Positions 1 to 9,938 of a stretch of 64,000 bases of DNA are shown piece after piece; within the stretch, counting starts at the first letter, position 1, and every line of letters starts with the position of its first letter. This DNA is from an uncultured Aquimarina sp. (GTDB lineage: Bacteria > Bacteroidota > Bacteroidia > Flavobacteriales > Flavobacteriaceae): NCBI GenBank assembly GCA_947498765.1, contig CANMLG010000016.1, forward strand, positions 62,001 through 126,000, given 5' to 3'. The notes under the pieces are model-generated. The model was not told the origin of the DNA. It searched no databases and saw nothing but the letters and a program-made list of their open reading frames with translations. The translations under genes and the position numbers were made by a program.

Positions 1-482
1 TGGGTAACGTTGTAATTTCATTAATGCGTAACATTATTCCATCAAAAATTCGAATCATTGTTCAATTGGTTGTGGTAGCAACATTGGTAATTGTAGTAGA
101 CTTAGTACTAAAAGCATTTGCTTATGAGTTAAGTAAGCAACTTTCTGTATTTGTTGGATTAATTATTACTAACTGTATTATTATGGGGCGTTTTGAAGCA
201 TTTGCTTTAGGTAATGGTCCTTGGAAATCTTTCCTTGACGGAATTGGTAATGCAGCAGGTTATGGTTTGATATTGATTATAGTGGGTTTCTTTCGTGAAT
301 TATTAGGTTCGGGAACATTACTAGGCTTTAAAGTGTTAGGAGATCCAATTGAAAAAACAGGATTATATGCTTTAGGATATGAGAACAACGGTTTTATGTT
401 GTTAGCACCAATGGCATTAATTACAGTAGGAATCATTATTTGGATTCAACGTAGTAGAAATCAATCATTAATTGAAAGTTAG
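1..482 (+). CDS. nqrD: NqrD, Na+-translocating NADH:quinone reductase subunit D (5' partial)
   Basis: Membrane subunit of the sodium-pumping NADH:quinone reductase. The reading frame is open to the left edge; codons before the ATG at 24 read GNVVISL, continuous with the family motif SLMRNIIPS, so that ATG is internal and the gene begins outside the window. About 159 codons remain of a protein usually a little over 200 aa. Visible are several hydrophobic helices and the [12 protein letters not shown] segment typical of NqrD/RnfE. nqrE follows after 22 nt and nqrF after that, so this is the distal part of the nqr operon. Confidence 0.95.
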   Translation, partial: GNVVISLMRNIIPSKIRIIVQLVVVATLVIVVDLVLKAFAYELSKQLSVFVGLIITNCIIMGRFEAFALGNGPWKSFLDGIGNAAGYGLILIIVGFFRELLGSGTLLGFKVLGDPIEKTGLYALGYENNGFMLLAPMALITVGIIIWIQRSRNQSLIES

Positions 483-504
483 GAACTTAAAAGTATAAGA
501 TATA

Positions 505-1221
505 ATGGAACATTTAGAATTATTTTTTAAGTCGATATTTATAGATAACATGGTATTTGCAACCTTCCTAGGGATGTGTTCATACCTTGCCGTATCTAAA
601 AAAGTGTCAACAGCAGTAGGTTTAGGGGCAGCAGTTATTTTTGTAATGGCTATTACTGTACCTGTAAACTGGTTGTTGGATACTTACGTATTAAAAGAAG
701 GAGCTTTATCATGGTTAGGAGCAGAATATGCTAGCTATGATTTAAGTTTCTTATCCTTCATTTTATTTATTGCTACCATTGCAACTATGGTACAATTAGT
801 AGAAATAGTAGTGGAAAAGTTTTCACCTTCTTTGTATAACTCATTAGGTATATTTTTACCATTAATTGCGGTAAACTGTGCAATTTTAGGAGGTTCATTA
901 TTTATGCAATCTCGTGAAATTCCTACTTTAGGAATGGCCTTAAATTATGGAGTTAGTTCAGGGATTGGATGGTTTTTAGCTATTTTGGCAATTGCAGCTA
1001 TTCGCGAAAAAATCAGATATTCAAATGTGCCTGCGCCATTAAGAGGTTTAGGAATTACATTCATTTTAACAGGACTTATGGCTATTGGGTTTATGAGTTT
1101 TGGAGGAATGCTTACTGGTGATGAAGGAAATAAAAAACCAGTAAAAGAAGAGGTTCAAGCAGAAGCAGAAGAGCTTTTGGATGAGTCCAAAGAAATGGTG
1201 TTAAACGCAACAAATAAGTAA
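505..1221 (+). CDS. nqrE: NqrE, Na+-translocating NADH:quinone reductase subunit E
   Basis: Integral membrane subunit of Na+-NQR, 238 aa with about six hydrophobic helices. The segment around [13 protein letters not shown], with its conserved Cys, and the N-terminal [20 protein letters not shown] segment identify the family. NqrE is typically near 200 aa; here about 35 residues rich in Glu and Lys follow the last helix as a charged tail. It sits 22 nt after nqrD and 4 nt before nqrF, so translation is probably coupled. Confidence 0.96.
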   Translation: MEHLELFFKSIFIDNMVFATFLGMCSYLAVSKKVSTAVGLGAAVIFVMAITVPVNWLLDTYVLKEGALSWLGAEYASYDLSFLSFILFIATIATMVQLVEIVVEKFSPSLYNSLGIFLPLIAVNCAILGGSLFMQSREIPTLGMALNYGVSSGIGWFLAILAIAAIREKIRYSNVPAPLRGLGITFILTGLMAIGFMSFGGMLTGDEGNKKPVKEEVQAEAEELLDESKEMVLNATNK

Positions 1222-1225
1222 TAAA

Positions 1226-2533
1226 ATGATATTAGCAGCCAGTACAGGAGGAACAATTATTGCAACGGTGGTAGCCTTTTTACTACTTACGTTGATTTTA
1301 GTTGGTATCCTTTTATTTGCAAAAGAAAAGCTGTCGCCTTCTGGCCCAGTAAAATTAAAAATTAATGGAGGTGAAGAAGTTGAAGTTTCTTCGGGAAGTT
1401 CATTACTAAGCACCTTAGGAAATAATAAAATATTTTTACCATCGGCATGTGGTGGTGGAGGTACTTGTATACAATGTAAATGTCAAGTATTAGAAGGTGG
1501 TGGTGATTTATTACCAACTGAAGAACCACATTTTACACGTAAAGAAGCTGCCGAAGGATGGCGTTTAGGATGTCAGGTTAAAGTAAAATCTGATATGGTA
1601 ATTCAAGTTCCTGAAGAAATTTTTGGAATTAAGAAATGGCAAGCTACCGTAGTGCGTAATTATAATGTAGCTTCATTTATTAAGGAATTTGTAGTTGAGA
1701 TTCCTGAAGATATGGATTACGAAGCAGGAGGGTATATTCAAATTGAAGTACCAAAATGTACTGTTGATTTTAAAGATATCGATATTACTGCGCATCCTGA
1801 AGAACATGAAACTCCAGATAAATTCCAATTGGAATGGGATAAATTCAAACTTTGGGATTTAAAAATGACAAATCCAGAGTTGGTAGAGCGTGCCTACTCA
1901 ATGGCATCTTATCCAGCAGAAGGACGTGAAATTATGTTGAACGTTCGTATTGCTACGCCTCCTTTTGATAGACAAAAAGGTGGATGGGCTGATGTAAATC
2001 CAGGAGTTGCTTCTTCATATGTATTTTCATTGAAAAAAGGCGATAAATGTGTGATCTCTGGTCCTTATGGTGAGTTCTTTATTAATCATAGTGAAGCTGA
2101 AATGATTTATGTAGGTGGAGGAGCTGGTATGGCACCAATGCGTTCTCACTTATATCATTTATTCCGTACATTAAAATCAGGCCGTAAAGTATCTTATTGG
2201 TACGGAGGGCGTTCAAAGCGTGAGTTGTTCTACACTGAGCATTTTAGAGCCTTAGAGCGCGATTTTCCTAACTTTAAGTTTTACATTGCCTTATCTGAGC
2301 CAATGGAAGAAGATAACTGGAAAGTTAAACCAGACTTGGATGGAGAAGGAGATGGTTTTGTAGGTTTTGTACACCAAGTGGTAATTGATAATTATTTATC
2401 AAAACACGATGCTCCAGAGGATATAGAATTTTATTTCTGTGGACCACCATTAATGAACAAAGCGGTTGAAAAAATGGCAGATGATTTTGGAGTACCAAAA
2501 GAAAATGTTCGTTTTGATGACTTTGGAGGGTAA
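1226..2533 (+). CDS. nqrF: NqrF, NADH-oxidising subunit of Na+-NQR
   Basis: Electron-entry subunit: oxidises NADH through FAD and passes electrons to a 2Fe-2S centre. 435 aa. An N-terminal helix (about residues 10-31) anchors it; a plant-type ferredoxin domain carries Cys75, Cys81, Cys84 and Cys116; a ferredoxin-reductase domain follows with the FAD motif RAYSMASYP, the nucleotide motif YVGGGAGMAPMRS and the C-terminal FYFCGPPLM / FDDFGG end. All cofactor ligands are present. Last gene of the operon, followed by a strong terminator. Confidence 0.98.
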   Translation: MILAASTGGTIIATVVAFLLLTLILVGILLFAKEKLSPSGPVKLKINGGEEVEVSSGSSLLSTLGNNKIFLPSACGGGGTCIQCKCQVLEGGGDLLPTEEPHFTRKEAAEGWRLGCQVKVKSDMVIQVPEEIFGIKKWQATVVRNYNVASFIKEFVVEIPEDMDYEAGGYIQIEVPKCTVDFKDIDITAHPEEHETPDKFQLEWDKFKLWDLKMTNPELVERAYSMASYPAEGREIMLNVRIATPPFDRQKGGWADVNPGVASSYVFSLKKGDKCVISGPYGEFFINHSEAEMIYVGGGAGMAPMRSHLYHLFRTLKSGRKVSYWYGGRSKRELFYTEHFRALERDFPNFKFYIALSEPMEEDNWKVKPDLDGEGDGFVGFVHQVVIDNYLSKHDAPEDIEFYFCGPPLMNKAVEKMADDFGVPKENVRFDDFGG

Positions 2534-2575
2534 TTAAAAGAAAATACGATATAATATCGTTAAAAAATATTAGAT

Positions 2576-2610
2576 AAGGCAGCAATTTTAAATTGCTGCC
2601 TTGTTTTTTT
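2576..2610 (+). terminator. Rho-independent terminator after nqrF
   Basis: A perfect 13-bp inverted repeat (arms AAGGCAGCAATTT and its complement) is followed by a run of T residues. It ends the nqr operon. The following gene uvrB is convergent, about 30 nt away. Confidence 0.9.
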
Positions 2611-2640
2611 TAGAATTAGTTTGCTTAGTAAAATATATGT

Positions 2641-4644
2641 CTATTGTTTTTCTTTAACCTTTCCCTGTAGCATTTTTATTTCATCACGTAGTTTTGCGGC
2701 TTTCATAAAATCTAAATCTTTAGCAGCGGTTTCCATGTCTTTTCTAAGTCCTCGAATTCGAGTTTGTAGTTGATCTTTTGAATAATAAACTACTTCTTCT
2801 TCCGCAGCTTTTAAAGTAGCAGCAGCTTCAATTTTATAAGGCTCTTTTTTTGTAGTGTTTAAACTATTGTCAATAGGTTTATTTAAAGGTTGAGGGGTAA
2901 TATTATTTTTTGTATTATAATTAATTTGTTTGGTTCTGCGGTAAGCGGTTTCATCAATAGTTTTTTGCATACTAGCCGTAATTTTATCTGCGTACATAAT
3001 GGCTTTTCCATTTACATTACGAGCGGCTCTACCTATAGTTTGTGTAAGTGAACGTACATTACGTAAAAAACCTTCTTTATCAGCATCTAAAATAGCTACC
3101 AATGAAACTTCGGGTAAATCTAATCCCTCTCGAAGTAAGTTAACACCAATAAGTACATCAAATAAACCTTTTCTAAGGTCTTGCATTATCTCAACGCGTT
3201 CTAGGGTATCTATGTCACTGTGTATGTAACGACAGCGTACATTGATTTTGGTAAGGTATTTGGCTAATTCTTCTGCCATTCGTTTGGTAAGCGTGGTTAC
3301 CAAAATACGTTCATCTTTGTCTATACGTAATTGCATTTCTTCAACCAAATCATCTATTTGGTTTAAGCTAGGCCTAACTTCAATAATAGGGTCTAATAAT
3401 CCAGTGGGGCGAATGATCTGTTCTGTATACACTCCTTCGCATTTTTGTAGCTCATAATCAGCAGGAGTGGCACTAATGTAGAGCACTTGATTTTGCATGA
3501 CCTCAAATTCTTCAAACTTTAAAGGCCTGTTATCCATAGCGGCTGGTAGTCGAAAGCCGTACTCCACTAGGTTTTCTTTACGAGAACGGTCTCCTCCATA
3601 CATGGCATGTACTTGCGGAACGGTAACATGACTTTCGTCAATAATCATTAAATAATCATCGGGAAAAAAATCAAGTAAACAGAAAGGGCGTGTTCCGGGT
3701 TTACGTCCGTCTAGGTAGCGAGAGTAATTTTCAATTCCAGAACAATAGCCTAGTTCTTTAATCATTTCCAAATCAAAATTAGTGCGTTCTTCTAAGCGTT
3801 TTGCTTCTAAATGTTTGCCTATTTCCTTAAAGTACTCCACTTGTTTTCCTAAATCTAAGGCTATTTGATCTATGGCTCCATTTAATACTTCTTTTGAAGT
3901 AACGAACATATTAGCAGGATAAATGCTTAATTTATCATATTGTTCTAAGATTTCTTTTGTTCGTGGATCAAAAGATTCTATTTCTTCAATTTCATCACCA
4001 AAAAAATGAATGCGAAAAGCATCATCTGCATAACTAGGGTAAATATCAACGGTATCCCCTTTAATTCTAAAGTTTCCTGGTAAAAATTCAGCTTCAGTAC
4101 GGGCATATAAGCTTTGTACCAATAGGTGTAATAATTCTGTACGTGATATTTCCTGATCTTTTTCTAAGTAAATAATACTTTTTTGAAATTCATCGGGATT
4201 TCCAATTCCGTATAAACAAGAAACTGAGGCTACAACCAAAATATCTCTTCTTCCCGAAAGGAGGGACGAAGTGGTACTTAATCGTAGTTTTTCAAGTTCA
4301 TCATTAATAGATAAATCCTTTTCAATATAAGTTCCTGTAGTAGGAATAAAAGCTTCTGGTTGGTAATAATCATAATAAGAAACAAAATATTCTACGGCAT
4401 TATTAGGGAAAAACTGTTTAAACTCTTGAAAAAGTTGAGCGGCTAAAGTTTTGTTATGGGCTAAAACTAAGGTTGGTTTTTGTATTTCGGTAATAACATT
4501 AGCGGCGGTAAATGTTTTTCCAGAACCTGTTACGCCTAAAAGGGTTTGAAACTGTGTGTTGGAATTTAATCCGTTAACTAATTGCTTTATAGCTTCAGGT
4601 TGGTCTCCAGTAGGTTTGTAGTTAGATACAAGTTCGAACTTCAT
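2641..4644 (-). CDS. uvrB: UvrB, excinuclease ABC subunit B
   Basis: Damage-verifying helicase-like subunit of nucleotide excision repair, which works with UvrA and UvrC. 667 aa, normal length. Walker A is GVTGSGKT at residues 37-44; the beta-hairpin region reads YYDYYQPEAFIP; the DESH box, the RILVTTLTKRMAEEL segment and the motif VI sequence QTIGRAARN are present. The C-terminal UVR motif (about the last 40 residues, LRKDMETAAKDLDFMKAAKL) binds UvrC. The ATG at 4644 is followed by the usual family N-terminus. A poly-Asn/Thr linker near residues 580-610 is lineage variation. Confidence 0.98.
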   Translation of the reverse strand: MKFELVSNYKPTGDQPEAIKQLVNGLNSNTQFQTLLGVTGSGKTFTAANVITEIQKPTLVLAHNKTLAAQLFQEFKQFFPNNAVEYFVSYYDYYQPEAFIPTTGTYIEKDLSINDELEKLRLSTTSSLLSGRRDILVVASVSCLYGIGNPDEFQKSIIYLEKDQEISRTELLHLLVQSLYARTEAEFLPGNFRIKGDTVDIYPSYADDAFRIHFFGDEIEEIESFDPRTKEILEQYDKLSIYPANMFVTSKEVLNGAIDQIALDLGKQVEYFKEIGKHLEAKRLEERTNFDLEMIKELGYCSGIENYSRYLDGRKPGTRPFCLLDFFPDDYLMIIDESHVTVPQVHAMYGGDRSRKENLVEYGFRLPAAMDNRPLKFEEFEVMQNQVLYISATPADYELQKCEGVYTEQIIRPTGLLDPIIEVRPSLNQIDDLVEEMQLRIDKDERILVTTLTKRMAEELAKYLTKINVRCRYIHSDIDTLERVEIMQDLRKGLFDVLIGVNLLREGLDLPEVSLVAILDADKEGFLRNVRSLTQTIGRAARNVNGKAIMYADKITASMQKTIDETAYRRTKQINYNTKNNITPQPLNKPIDNSLNTTKKEPYKIEAAATLKAAEEEVVYYSKDQLQTRIRGLRKDMETAAKDLDFMKAAKLRDEIKMLQGKVKEKQ

Positions 4645-4752
4645 AAAAAAAAGAATTGGTATTGTTGTAAAATTAACTCTTTTGTGATAGAGTTGTTTTA
4701 TCCGCTTCTTAAATTATGACTTTTTTAGCCTATTATATTTCTTGATAAGCAG

Positions 4753-5778
4753 TTAATCATTAATAGCCGGACAGTTACAATGCCATCTTTTTTCGGCTCC
4801 TCGATATTTTTCACCACCAAAATTATAACCTAAAGTAATTTGATGAAATCCAGCATTACTAATAGTAACTTCATTTAGTTGGTTAGTATAAGTATAAGCA
4901 AAAACAAAGTCTTTATAGTTAATACCAATAAAAGGGCTAATAGTTTGAAAGCGTTGCTCTTCAACAATTCGGTTATCAGTAGTAATTGGAGTACCTTCAA
5001 AATTTAGACGATAAGATAAGCCTCCCCATAATTTATAGCGACTAAAACTTTTATATATTTTAGCATTAACATCAATAATTTGTTCATTTATTGAAGGTGT
5101 AGTTAAATATAAAAATGAGGGTTCAAAACTTAAACCATTATCTCCAAGGCTTAAGGTGTATCCAACAGTTGAAATAAAACGACGCTGTGTTTCGGGTTCA
5201 TTATTGCTAAAAGTGTTAAAGCGAAGTTTACTAATTGAAAGGGCATTTTTTACTGTAAAATGTAAGAAGAAATCATTATTTAAATAAGATACGCCAAAAT
5301 CAGAATCAAAATAAGTATCAGCAAGTACATTTCCAGTAATTGTAGGATCATTGAAACGTGGGTTTACTAAATCTCTTTCATCAATTTTTTGTTGAATAAC
5401 AGCGCCACTGGCTCCAAAAATAATCCTATTTAAGCTTAATTGTCGGGATGTTAAATTCAAATGATAAGAAAAAGTAGCATATAATCCAGTTTGTGAAAAA
5501 TTACCATTAGTATCACTAAAAGCGAGTACTCCCGCTCCAATATTGTTTCTTAGCCTACCATTTATACTTGCTGTAGCCAAAGTTGGAGCATCTTGAATGT
5601 CAAACCATTGTGAGCGTCCTGTTAAGCGTACCTGATTTGATTCGGCAGCACCAGCCATTGAAGGGTGTATAAGGTACCAACTACTGGTTAAATAATCTTG
5701 ATAAGTAGGTAAACCTTCTTGCGAAAGCAGTGTTTGAAAAATACCAAAAAGTGTTAATAAAGTAATTTTTGCTTTCAT
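4753..5778 (-). CDS. PorP/SprF family type IX secretion membrane protein
   Basis: Outer-membrane beta-barrel of the PorP/SprF family, linked to type IX secretion and gliding in Bacteroidota. The start was moved to the ATG at 5778 because it begins a clean signal peptide (MKAKITLLTLFGIFQTLLSQ); 13 further upstream codons are open but implausible. The hallmark N-terminal segment YLIHPSMAGAAESNQVRLT is followed by alternating barrel strands to a C-terminal LGYNFGG. The gene is alone: no sprB-like adhesin or OmpA-like partner lies beside it, so which secreted protein it serves is unknown. Confidence 0.88.
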   Translation of the reverse strand: MKAKITLLTLFGIFQTLLSQEGLPTYQDYLTSSWYLIHPSMAGAAESNQVRLTGRSQWFDIQDAPTLATASINGRLRNNIGAGVLAFSDTNGNFSQTGLYATFSYHLNLTSRQLSLNRIIFGASGAVIQQKIDERDLVNPRFNDPTITGNVLADTYFDSDFGVSYLNNDFFLHFTVKNALSISKLRFNTFSNNEPETQRRFISTVGYTLSLGDNGLSFEPSFLYLTTPSINEQIIDVNAKIYKSFSRYKLWGGLSYRLNFEGTPITTDNRIVEEQRFQTISPFIGINYKDFVFAYTYTNQLNEVTISNAGFHQITLGYNFGGEKYRGAEKRWHCNCPAIND

Positions 5779-6022
5779 GTACCTGAAAATTAATAAATAA
5801 CTTGTAAGAATATACAAAATTCAAAGTTAATGATTTAGAATTAGTGAGCAATGTTTTTTATAGATTAAATGCAAAAAATATCGATAATATGTATATGGTG
5901 AGATTTTAAATTGAATTTTCATTTCAATTTATAAATGAGTTTATTTGAATGATATATCTGGATTTTATGTCAAAATTATAATTGGTATATAATTTCAAAA
6001 AGTGAATTAAAACAGAACAAAG

Positions 6023-6030
6023 TATATTTG
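6023..6030 (+). promoter_or_regulatory. Candidate Bacteroidota -7 box before the 6052 gene
   Basis: TATATTTG matches the TAnnTTTG -7 consensus. Transcription would then begin near 6035, which argues for translation from the ATG at 6052 rather than 6037. No convincing TTG -33 box is seen at the usual spacing. Confidence 0.4.
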
Positions 6031-6051
6031 CTTATTATGGAAGAACGCTTA

Positions 6052-7098
6052 ATGTCTAAAAAAAAACCAACCTATCCTATTCAGCTTTTTTTGAATAGTT
6101 ATTTGAATGATTATAATAGGTTATTAAAAATATCTGTTTTTTATGATGATTTATTACGTTTTTCAGGTGCCATTAGTGTATTAGATGCTAATGATAATGA
6201 CACTTTATGGGTAAGTGTATATTACAATGAATTTGAACGCAAGGATATTGATCGAAGCTTAAAGCAGGTGTATACTATTCTTCATTCTGATGGGAATCAA
6301 GAAATCACTGAATTTTTAAGTATTGATGCTATTGATTATTGCACTTTTGGAAATTCAAAACCTTTTAGAGTTAAGATTCGTAATGTTCTAAACGATAACT
6401 ATACCTATTTTTATGTAAAACAAGCCGATGCATCTAGGGTATATGGTTTGGAATTAGAGCATATTTTTTCGCCTAACAGGATTAATTTTTTTGTGCATGA
6501 AAACACGCTTATTGAAGAACATATAGTGGGTATTCCTGGAGATACGTTTATAAAAGATTATTTACCAGACCTAAGTTCCCAGGCAAAAGCGCAAATAGCG
6601 AAAGAATTTGTAAAATTTAATGAACGTTGTCAGTTGCGCCTTTTAGGTGATATGCGCTCATATAATTATGTAATTATACCAACGCATGATTTTGATCATG
6701 TAGAGTATAAAATAAGGGCTATTGATTTTGATCAACAGTGTTACGAAGGAAAATTAAAGGTATATCAACCACAATTTTTTAAGGAGAATAATGAAATGAT
6801 TTCGATGATTAGTGATCGTTTGGATTTGTCATCGGTACATCAATATCAAAAGGAAGAACGTTCTATTTTAGCTAAACGAATGATGAATACACATACTCGA
6901 ACAGCACGTTTGCTTGAGTGTATGGAAAAAGATAGTATTTCGACACCCGAAAATGTAAAAGTATTACGAGAAGATCTGTTTAATTTTACATTTCATTCTA
7001 AGTTTCGAAAATGTGAAACTATGGGGCAAATTTTAAAAACAGGTTTCGATTTTGTCACTAAAAATTACGTATCTCATCGAAAGGAAACAGGCTATTAA
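6052..7098 (+). CDS. Unrecognised protein with a kinase-like catalytic motif
   Basis: I do not recognise a named family. The product is about 348 aa, soluble, with no signal peptide or membrane segment. Near two thirds of the length it contains RLLGDMRSYNYVII, then after about 14 residues IRAIDFDQQ. The pattern G-D-x4-N ... I-D-F-D resembles the catalytic loop (HGDxxxxN) and metal-binding DFD of aminoglycoside-phosphotransferase or HipA-like kinases, although the usual His before GD is Leu. An ATG at 6037 is in frame; 6052 (MSKKKPTYPIQ) is preferred because the -7 box at 6023 would put the transcript start at about 6035. Enzyme activity is inference only. Confidence 0.7.
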   Translation: MSKKKPTYPIQLFLNSYLNDYNRLLKISVFYDDLLRFSGAISVLDANDNDTLWVSVYYNEFERKDIDRSLKQVYTILHSDGNQEITEFLSIDAIDYCTFGNSKPFRVKIRNVLNDNYTYFYVKQADASRVYGLELEHIFSPNRINFFVHENTLIEEHIVGIPGDTFIKDYLPDLSSQAKAQIAKEFVKFNERCQLRLLGDMRSYNYVIIPTHDFDHVEYKIRAIDFDQQCYEGKLKVYQPQFFKENNEMISMISDRLDLSSVHQYQKEERSILAKRMMNTHTRTARLLECMEKDSISTPENVKVLREDLFNFTFHSKFRKCETMGQILKTGFDFVTKNYVSHRKETGY

Positions 7099-7104
7099 TT
7101 ATTT

Positions 7105-7223
7105 TCGATACAATTTTATTCCGCTAAGGCTACATAAAAACACTCGAACCAATATTAAAATTAGGTTATGGTTAGCTATTACTTCGAGTGATTTGTGTAA
7201 TGGAATGAAACAAATTTTATCGA
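7105..7223. repeat. Imperfect long palindrome, possible small non-coding mobile element
   Basis: The arms carry TCGATA, then (A/G)TTT(T/C)ATTCC, then CACTCGAA in matching order on both strands, with an inner segment holding CTAAGGCTA (7124-7132) and TTAGCTA (7172-7178). The 119-nt fold-back lies between the convergent 6052 gene and the LOG-family gene. A second element of similar size and the same inner words lies at 19106-19229. It could also act as a bidirectional terminator. Confidence 0.4.
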
Positions 7224-7228
7224 GAAGA

Positions 7229-8344
7229 CTACTTAGAAATTGAAAAAGCATCCAACTGTTCAATTACTTCTTCTTTTGTGTCGCAGAGCGAAAGTAATAG
7301 ATTGCTGTACTTTTCTTCATTATTCATTTTTTCAATTAATGGATAAACGGGACGTTCCTTTGTCCAATATTCTGAATTTAAAAAAACCATTGGGCTTGAA
7401 ACTTCAAAACTTAAGTAATGATTTTGAGTAGCATCTTGAAAAATTTCTTGAATAGTACCCGCACTTCCTGGAGTAAAAACAATACCTCCTTTGGCAATAG
7501 CAAGTAAGCCGTCTTCGCGTACGCTATTGGCAAAATATTTAGCAATTTTACTTGCAAAAGGAGTTGGAGGTTCGTGACCATAAAGCCAGGTTGGAATACC
7601 CACACTTTCATAATCGGATGTAGGGTATTTGTTAAGCACCTCAAAACTTTTATCAAGCCAAAGTATATCCTTATAGCTTGGAGCTGTAGCTAAAATGGAA
7701 ATAGCATCATTTAATTCAGCCTCCGTTTTACCTGCAAACCATGCGCCAACGTGAGTAGCTTCCATAGCACCTGGTCCTCCCCCCGAAAGCATTAAATAAC
7801 CTTTTTCAGTTAGTTTTTTGCTTAATTGTGCAACTGTAGTAAAACCTTTATCGGCACGTGATAATCCATGCCCACCCATAATAGCCACTTTTTTGTCATC
7901 GGGATAGCTATCTAAAAAACCATAAAGAGCATCGGTTATTGAATGGTCATGTAAACGACGACCCAAGGTTTCTTTGATGTCATTTGCCTCTTTGCCTGTT
8001 TTTAAAAAATGCTCATAAACTATAGAATCTTGTGTTTTTTTGTAGCTTTCAGGTTGATTTAAAATGTAATTATTATACAAAGTTTCTTTTGTGTACAAGC
8101 CATTTACGTAATTATTATAGGGCATGTTTAAATTCGGAAATAAATAATTTTCGGTATATAATTCACACACTAAGTTATTAGGAAGTGTACAACCTAAAAA
8201 GATACAGTCATTAAATGTGGTGTTACTCAAGGTAGAAGTGAATTCGGTAAAGTTTAAATTTTGAAAAGCATATTTCGAGATTTTATTTTTAGTAGTTAGC
8301 AGTTGTTGTAAAGCTTCCTGCGATTCTATTTCGGTATATTTCAT
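7229..8344 (-). CDS. LOG family (TIGR00730-type) Rossmann protein
   Basis: The C-terminal 230 residues form a lysine-decarboxylase-like/LOG Rossmann domain: VAIMGGHGLSRAD, then LSGGGPGAMEA, then FTPGSAGTIQEIFQ. LOG proteins hydrolyse nucleoside 5'-monophosphates (cytokinin riboside monophosphates in the classic case) to base and ribose phosphate. The standard PGGxGTxxE motif is here PGSAGTIQE, with Ser for the second Gly; the catalytic Glu is kept. About 130 N-terminal residues precede the domain, which makes it longer (371 aa) than short LOGs. Substrate unknown. Confidence 0.85.
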   Translation of the reverse strand: MKYTEIESQEALQQLLTTKNKISKYAFQNLNFTEFTSTLSNTTFNDCIFLGCTLPNNLVCELYTENYLFPNLNMPYNNYVNGLYTKETLYNNYILNQPESYKKTQDSIVYEHFLKTGKEANDIKETLGRRLHDHSITDALYGFLDSYPDDKKVAIMGGHGLSRADKGFTTVAQLSKKLTEKGYLMLSGGGPGAMEATHVGAWFAGKTEAELNDAISILATAPSYKDILWLDKSFEVLNKYPTSDYESVGIPTWLYGHEPPTPFASKIAKYFANSVREDGLLAIAKGGIVFTPGSAGTIQEIFQDATQNHYLSFEVSSPMVFLNSEYWTKERPVYPLIEKMNNEEKYSNLLLSLCDTKEEVIEQLDAFSISK

Positions 8345-8462
8345 ATATAATAACTAATGGTTTACAAATATAAGCAGTCAAATTAATAATAGGCCAATAA
8401 ATGAAAGCCACCATGAGGCAAATTCATAATAAATATAGATATTTGCGGCTACAATTTAAGTT

Positions 8463-9836
8463 ATGGCACAAAAACCTTCATTACCAAAAGGGACACGAGA
8501 TTTTTCACCAGCTGAGGTGGCAAAACGGACTTATATTATGAATACAGTTCGTTCACATTTTAAAAATTTTGGCTTTAATCCCATTGAAACTCCAAGTTTT
8601 GAGAATAGTAGTACCCTTATGGGGAAATATGGAGAAGAGGGAGATCGTTTGATTTTTAAAATTTTAAATAGTGGTGATTATTTAAAAAAAGCGAATCAAG
8701 AAGTGTTGGCAAATAAAGAGAGTCAGAAATTAATTTCTCAAATTTCTGAAAAAGCCCTGCGTTATGATTTAACAGTGCCTTTTGCACGTTATGTGGTGCA
8801 ACACCAAAATGAAATTGAATTTCCGTTTAAGCGTTTTCAAATTCAACCCGTTTGGAGAGCCGATCGCCCGCAAAAAGGTCGGTTTAGAGAGTTTTTTCAG
8901 TGTGATGCCGATGTAGTCGGGAGTGCTTCGCTTTGGCAAGAAGTAGAATTTATTCAATTATATGATGCTGTATTTACTGATTTAGGTTTAAACGGGGTAA
9001 CTATAAAAATGAATAACCGAAAAATACTTTCGGGTATTGCGGAGGTAATTGGAGCCAAAGACAAATTGATTGATTTTACAGTAGCCTTAGATAAGTTAGA
9101 TAAAATTGGCGAAGATGGTGTGCGTAAAGAAATGTTGGCTAAAGGAATTTCGGAACAAGCTTTAGAAAAAGTAGCGCCATTGTTTTCCTTTTCAGGAAGT
9201 TTTACAAAAAAGCTAGCGCAATTAAAAGAATTACTTGAATCTTCGGAAGAAGGTTTGAAAGGAGTAAGTGAGTTAGCATTTATAATTGACACTATTGAAA
9301 CCCTTGGATTAAGAACAGCTAATTTGGATTTGGATGTTACTTTAGCTCGTGGTTTAAACTATTATACTGGAGCTATTTTTGAAGTAGCAGCGCCCCAAGG
9401 TGTAGCCATGGGATCTATTGGTGGCGGTGGTCGTTATGATGATTTGACAGGGATTTTTGGATTAAAAAATGTGAGCGGTGTTGGTATTTCATTTGGATTG
9501 GATCGCATTTATTTAGTGTTAGAAGAATTGAATTTATTCCCTGCAGAGGTTTCGGAAACAACTAAAGTGTTCTTTATTAATTTTGGAGACAATGAGGCTT
9601 TGTATTGTTATCAAACTATTCAAAAATTAAGAACTCATGGGATTTCGGCAGAATTGTATCCAGATGCTGCTAAAATGAAAAAACAAATGAACTATGCCAA
9701 TAAAAGAGCATTTCCTTTTGTTATTTTAGCCGGAGATAATGAAGTTGAAACTAATAAATATACATTAAAAAATATGATAACAGGAGATCAAGAAGTTGTC
9801 GATTTTAAAGAATTGTTATCTATTGTTAACAAATAA
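8463..9836 (+). CDS. hisS: HisS, histidyl-tRNA synthetase
   Basis: Class II aminoacyl-tRNA synthetase that charges tRNA-His. 457 aa. The N-terminal [11 protein letters not shown], motif 2 region with [11 protein letters not shown] and [16 protein letters not shown], the histidine-binding [13 protein letters not shown] and the GGGGRYDDL motif are all present, followed by a C-terminal anticodon-binding domain. The ATG at 8463 matches the family start. A long hairpin 38 nt downstream ends the transcript. Confidence 0.98.
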   Translation: MAQKPSLPKGTRDFSPAEVAKRTYIMNTVRSHFKNFGFNPIETPSFENSSTLMGKYGEEGDRLIFKILNSGDYLKKANQEVLANKESQKLISQISEKALRYDLTVPFARYVVQHQNEIEFPFKRFQIQPVWRADRPQKGRFREFFQCDADVVGSASLWQEVEFIQLYDAVFTDLGLNGVTIKMNNRKILSGIAEVIGAKDKLIDFTVALDKLDKIGEDGVRKEMLAKGISEQALEKVAPLFSFSGSFTKKLAQLKELLESSEEGLKGVSELAFIIDTIETLGLRTANLDLDVTLARGLNYYTGAIFEVAAPQGVAMGSIGGGGRYDDLTGIFGLKNVSGVGISFGLDRIYLVLEELNLFPAEVSETTKVFFINFGDNEALYCYQTIQKLRTHGISAELYPDAAKMKKQMNYANKRAFPFVILAGDNEVETNKYTLKNMITGDQEVVDFKELLSIVNK

Positions 9837-9873
9837 GAACATAGATATTAATATAATGTATTTTGAAAAGAGA

Positions 9874-9918
9874 TATTACAAAAAATCCACTGTTTTTAAC
9901 AGTGGATTTTTTGTAATA
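9874..9918. terminator. Bidirectional terminator between hisS and the small secreted gene
   Basis: A perfect 21-bp stem with a 3-nt loop, with A- and T-rich tracts on the two arms. It lies between convergent genes (hisS on +, 9939 on -) and can serve both. Confidence 0.88.
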
Positions 9919-9938
9919 TATAATGACTGTAGAGTATA

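Noticed and set aside
1201-1413. - strand ORF over nqrF
   Set aside because: Shadow of nqrF; no independent support.
5908-5930. Inverted repeat AAATTGAA/TTCAATTT upstream of the 6052 gene
   Set aside because: Short and AT-only; expected by chance in such AT-rich DNA.
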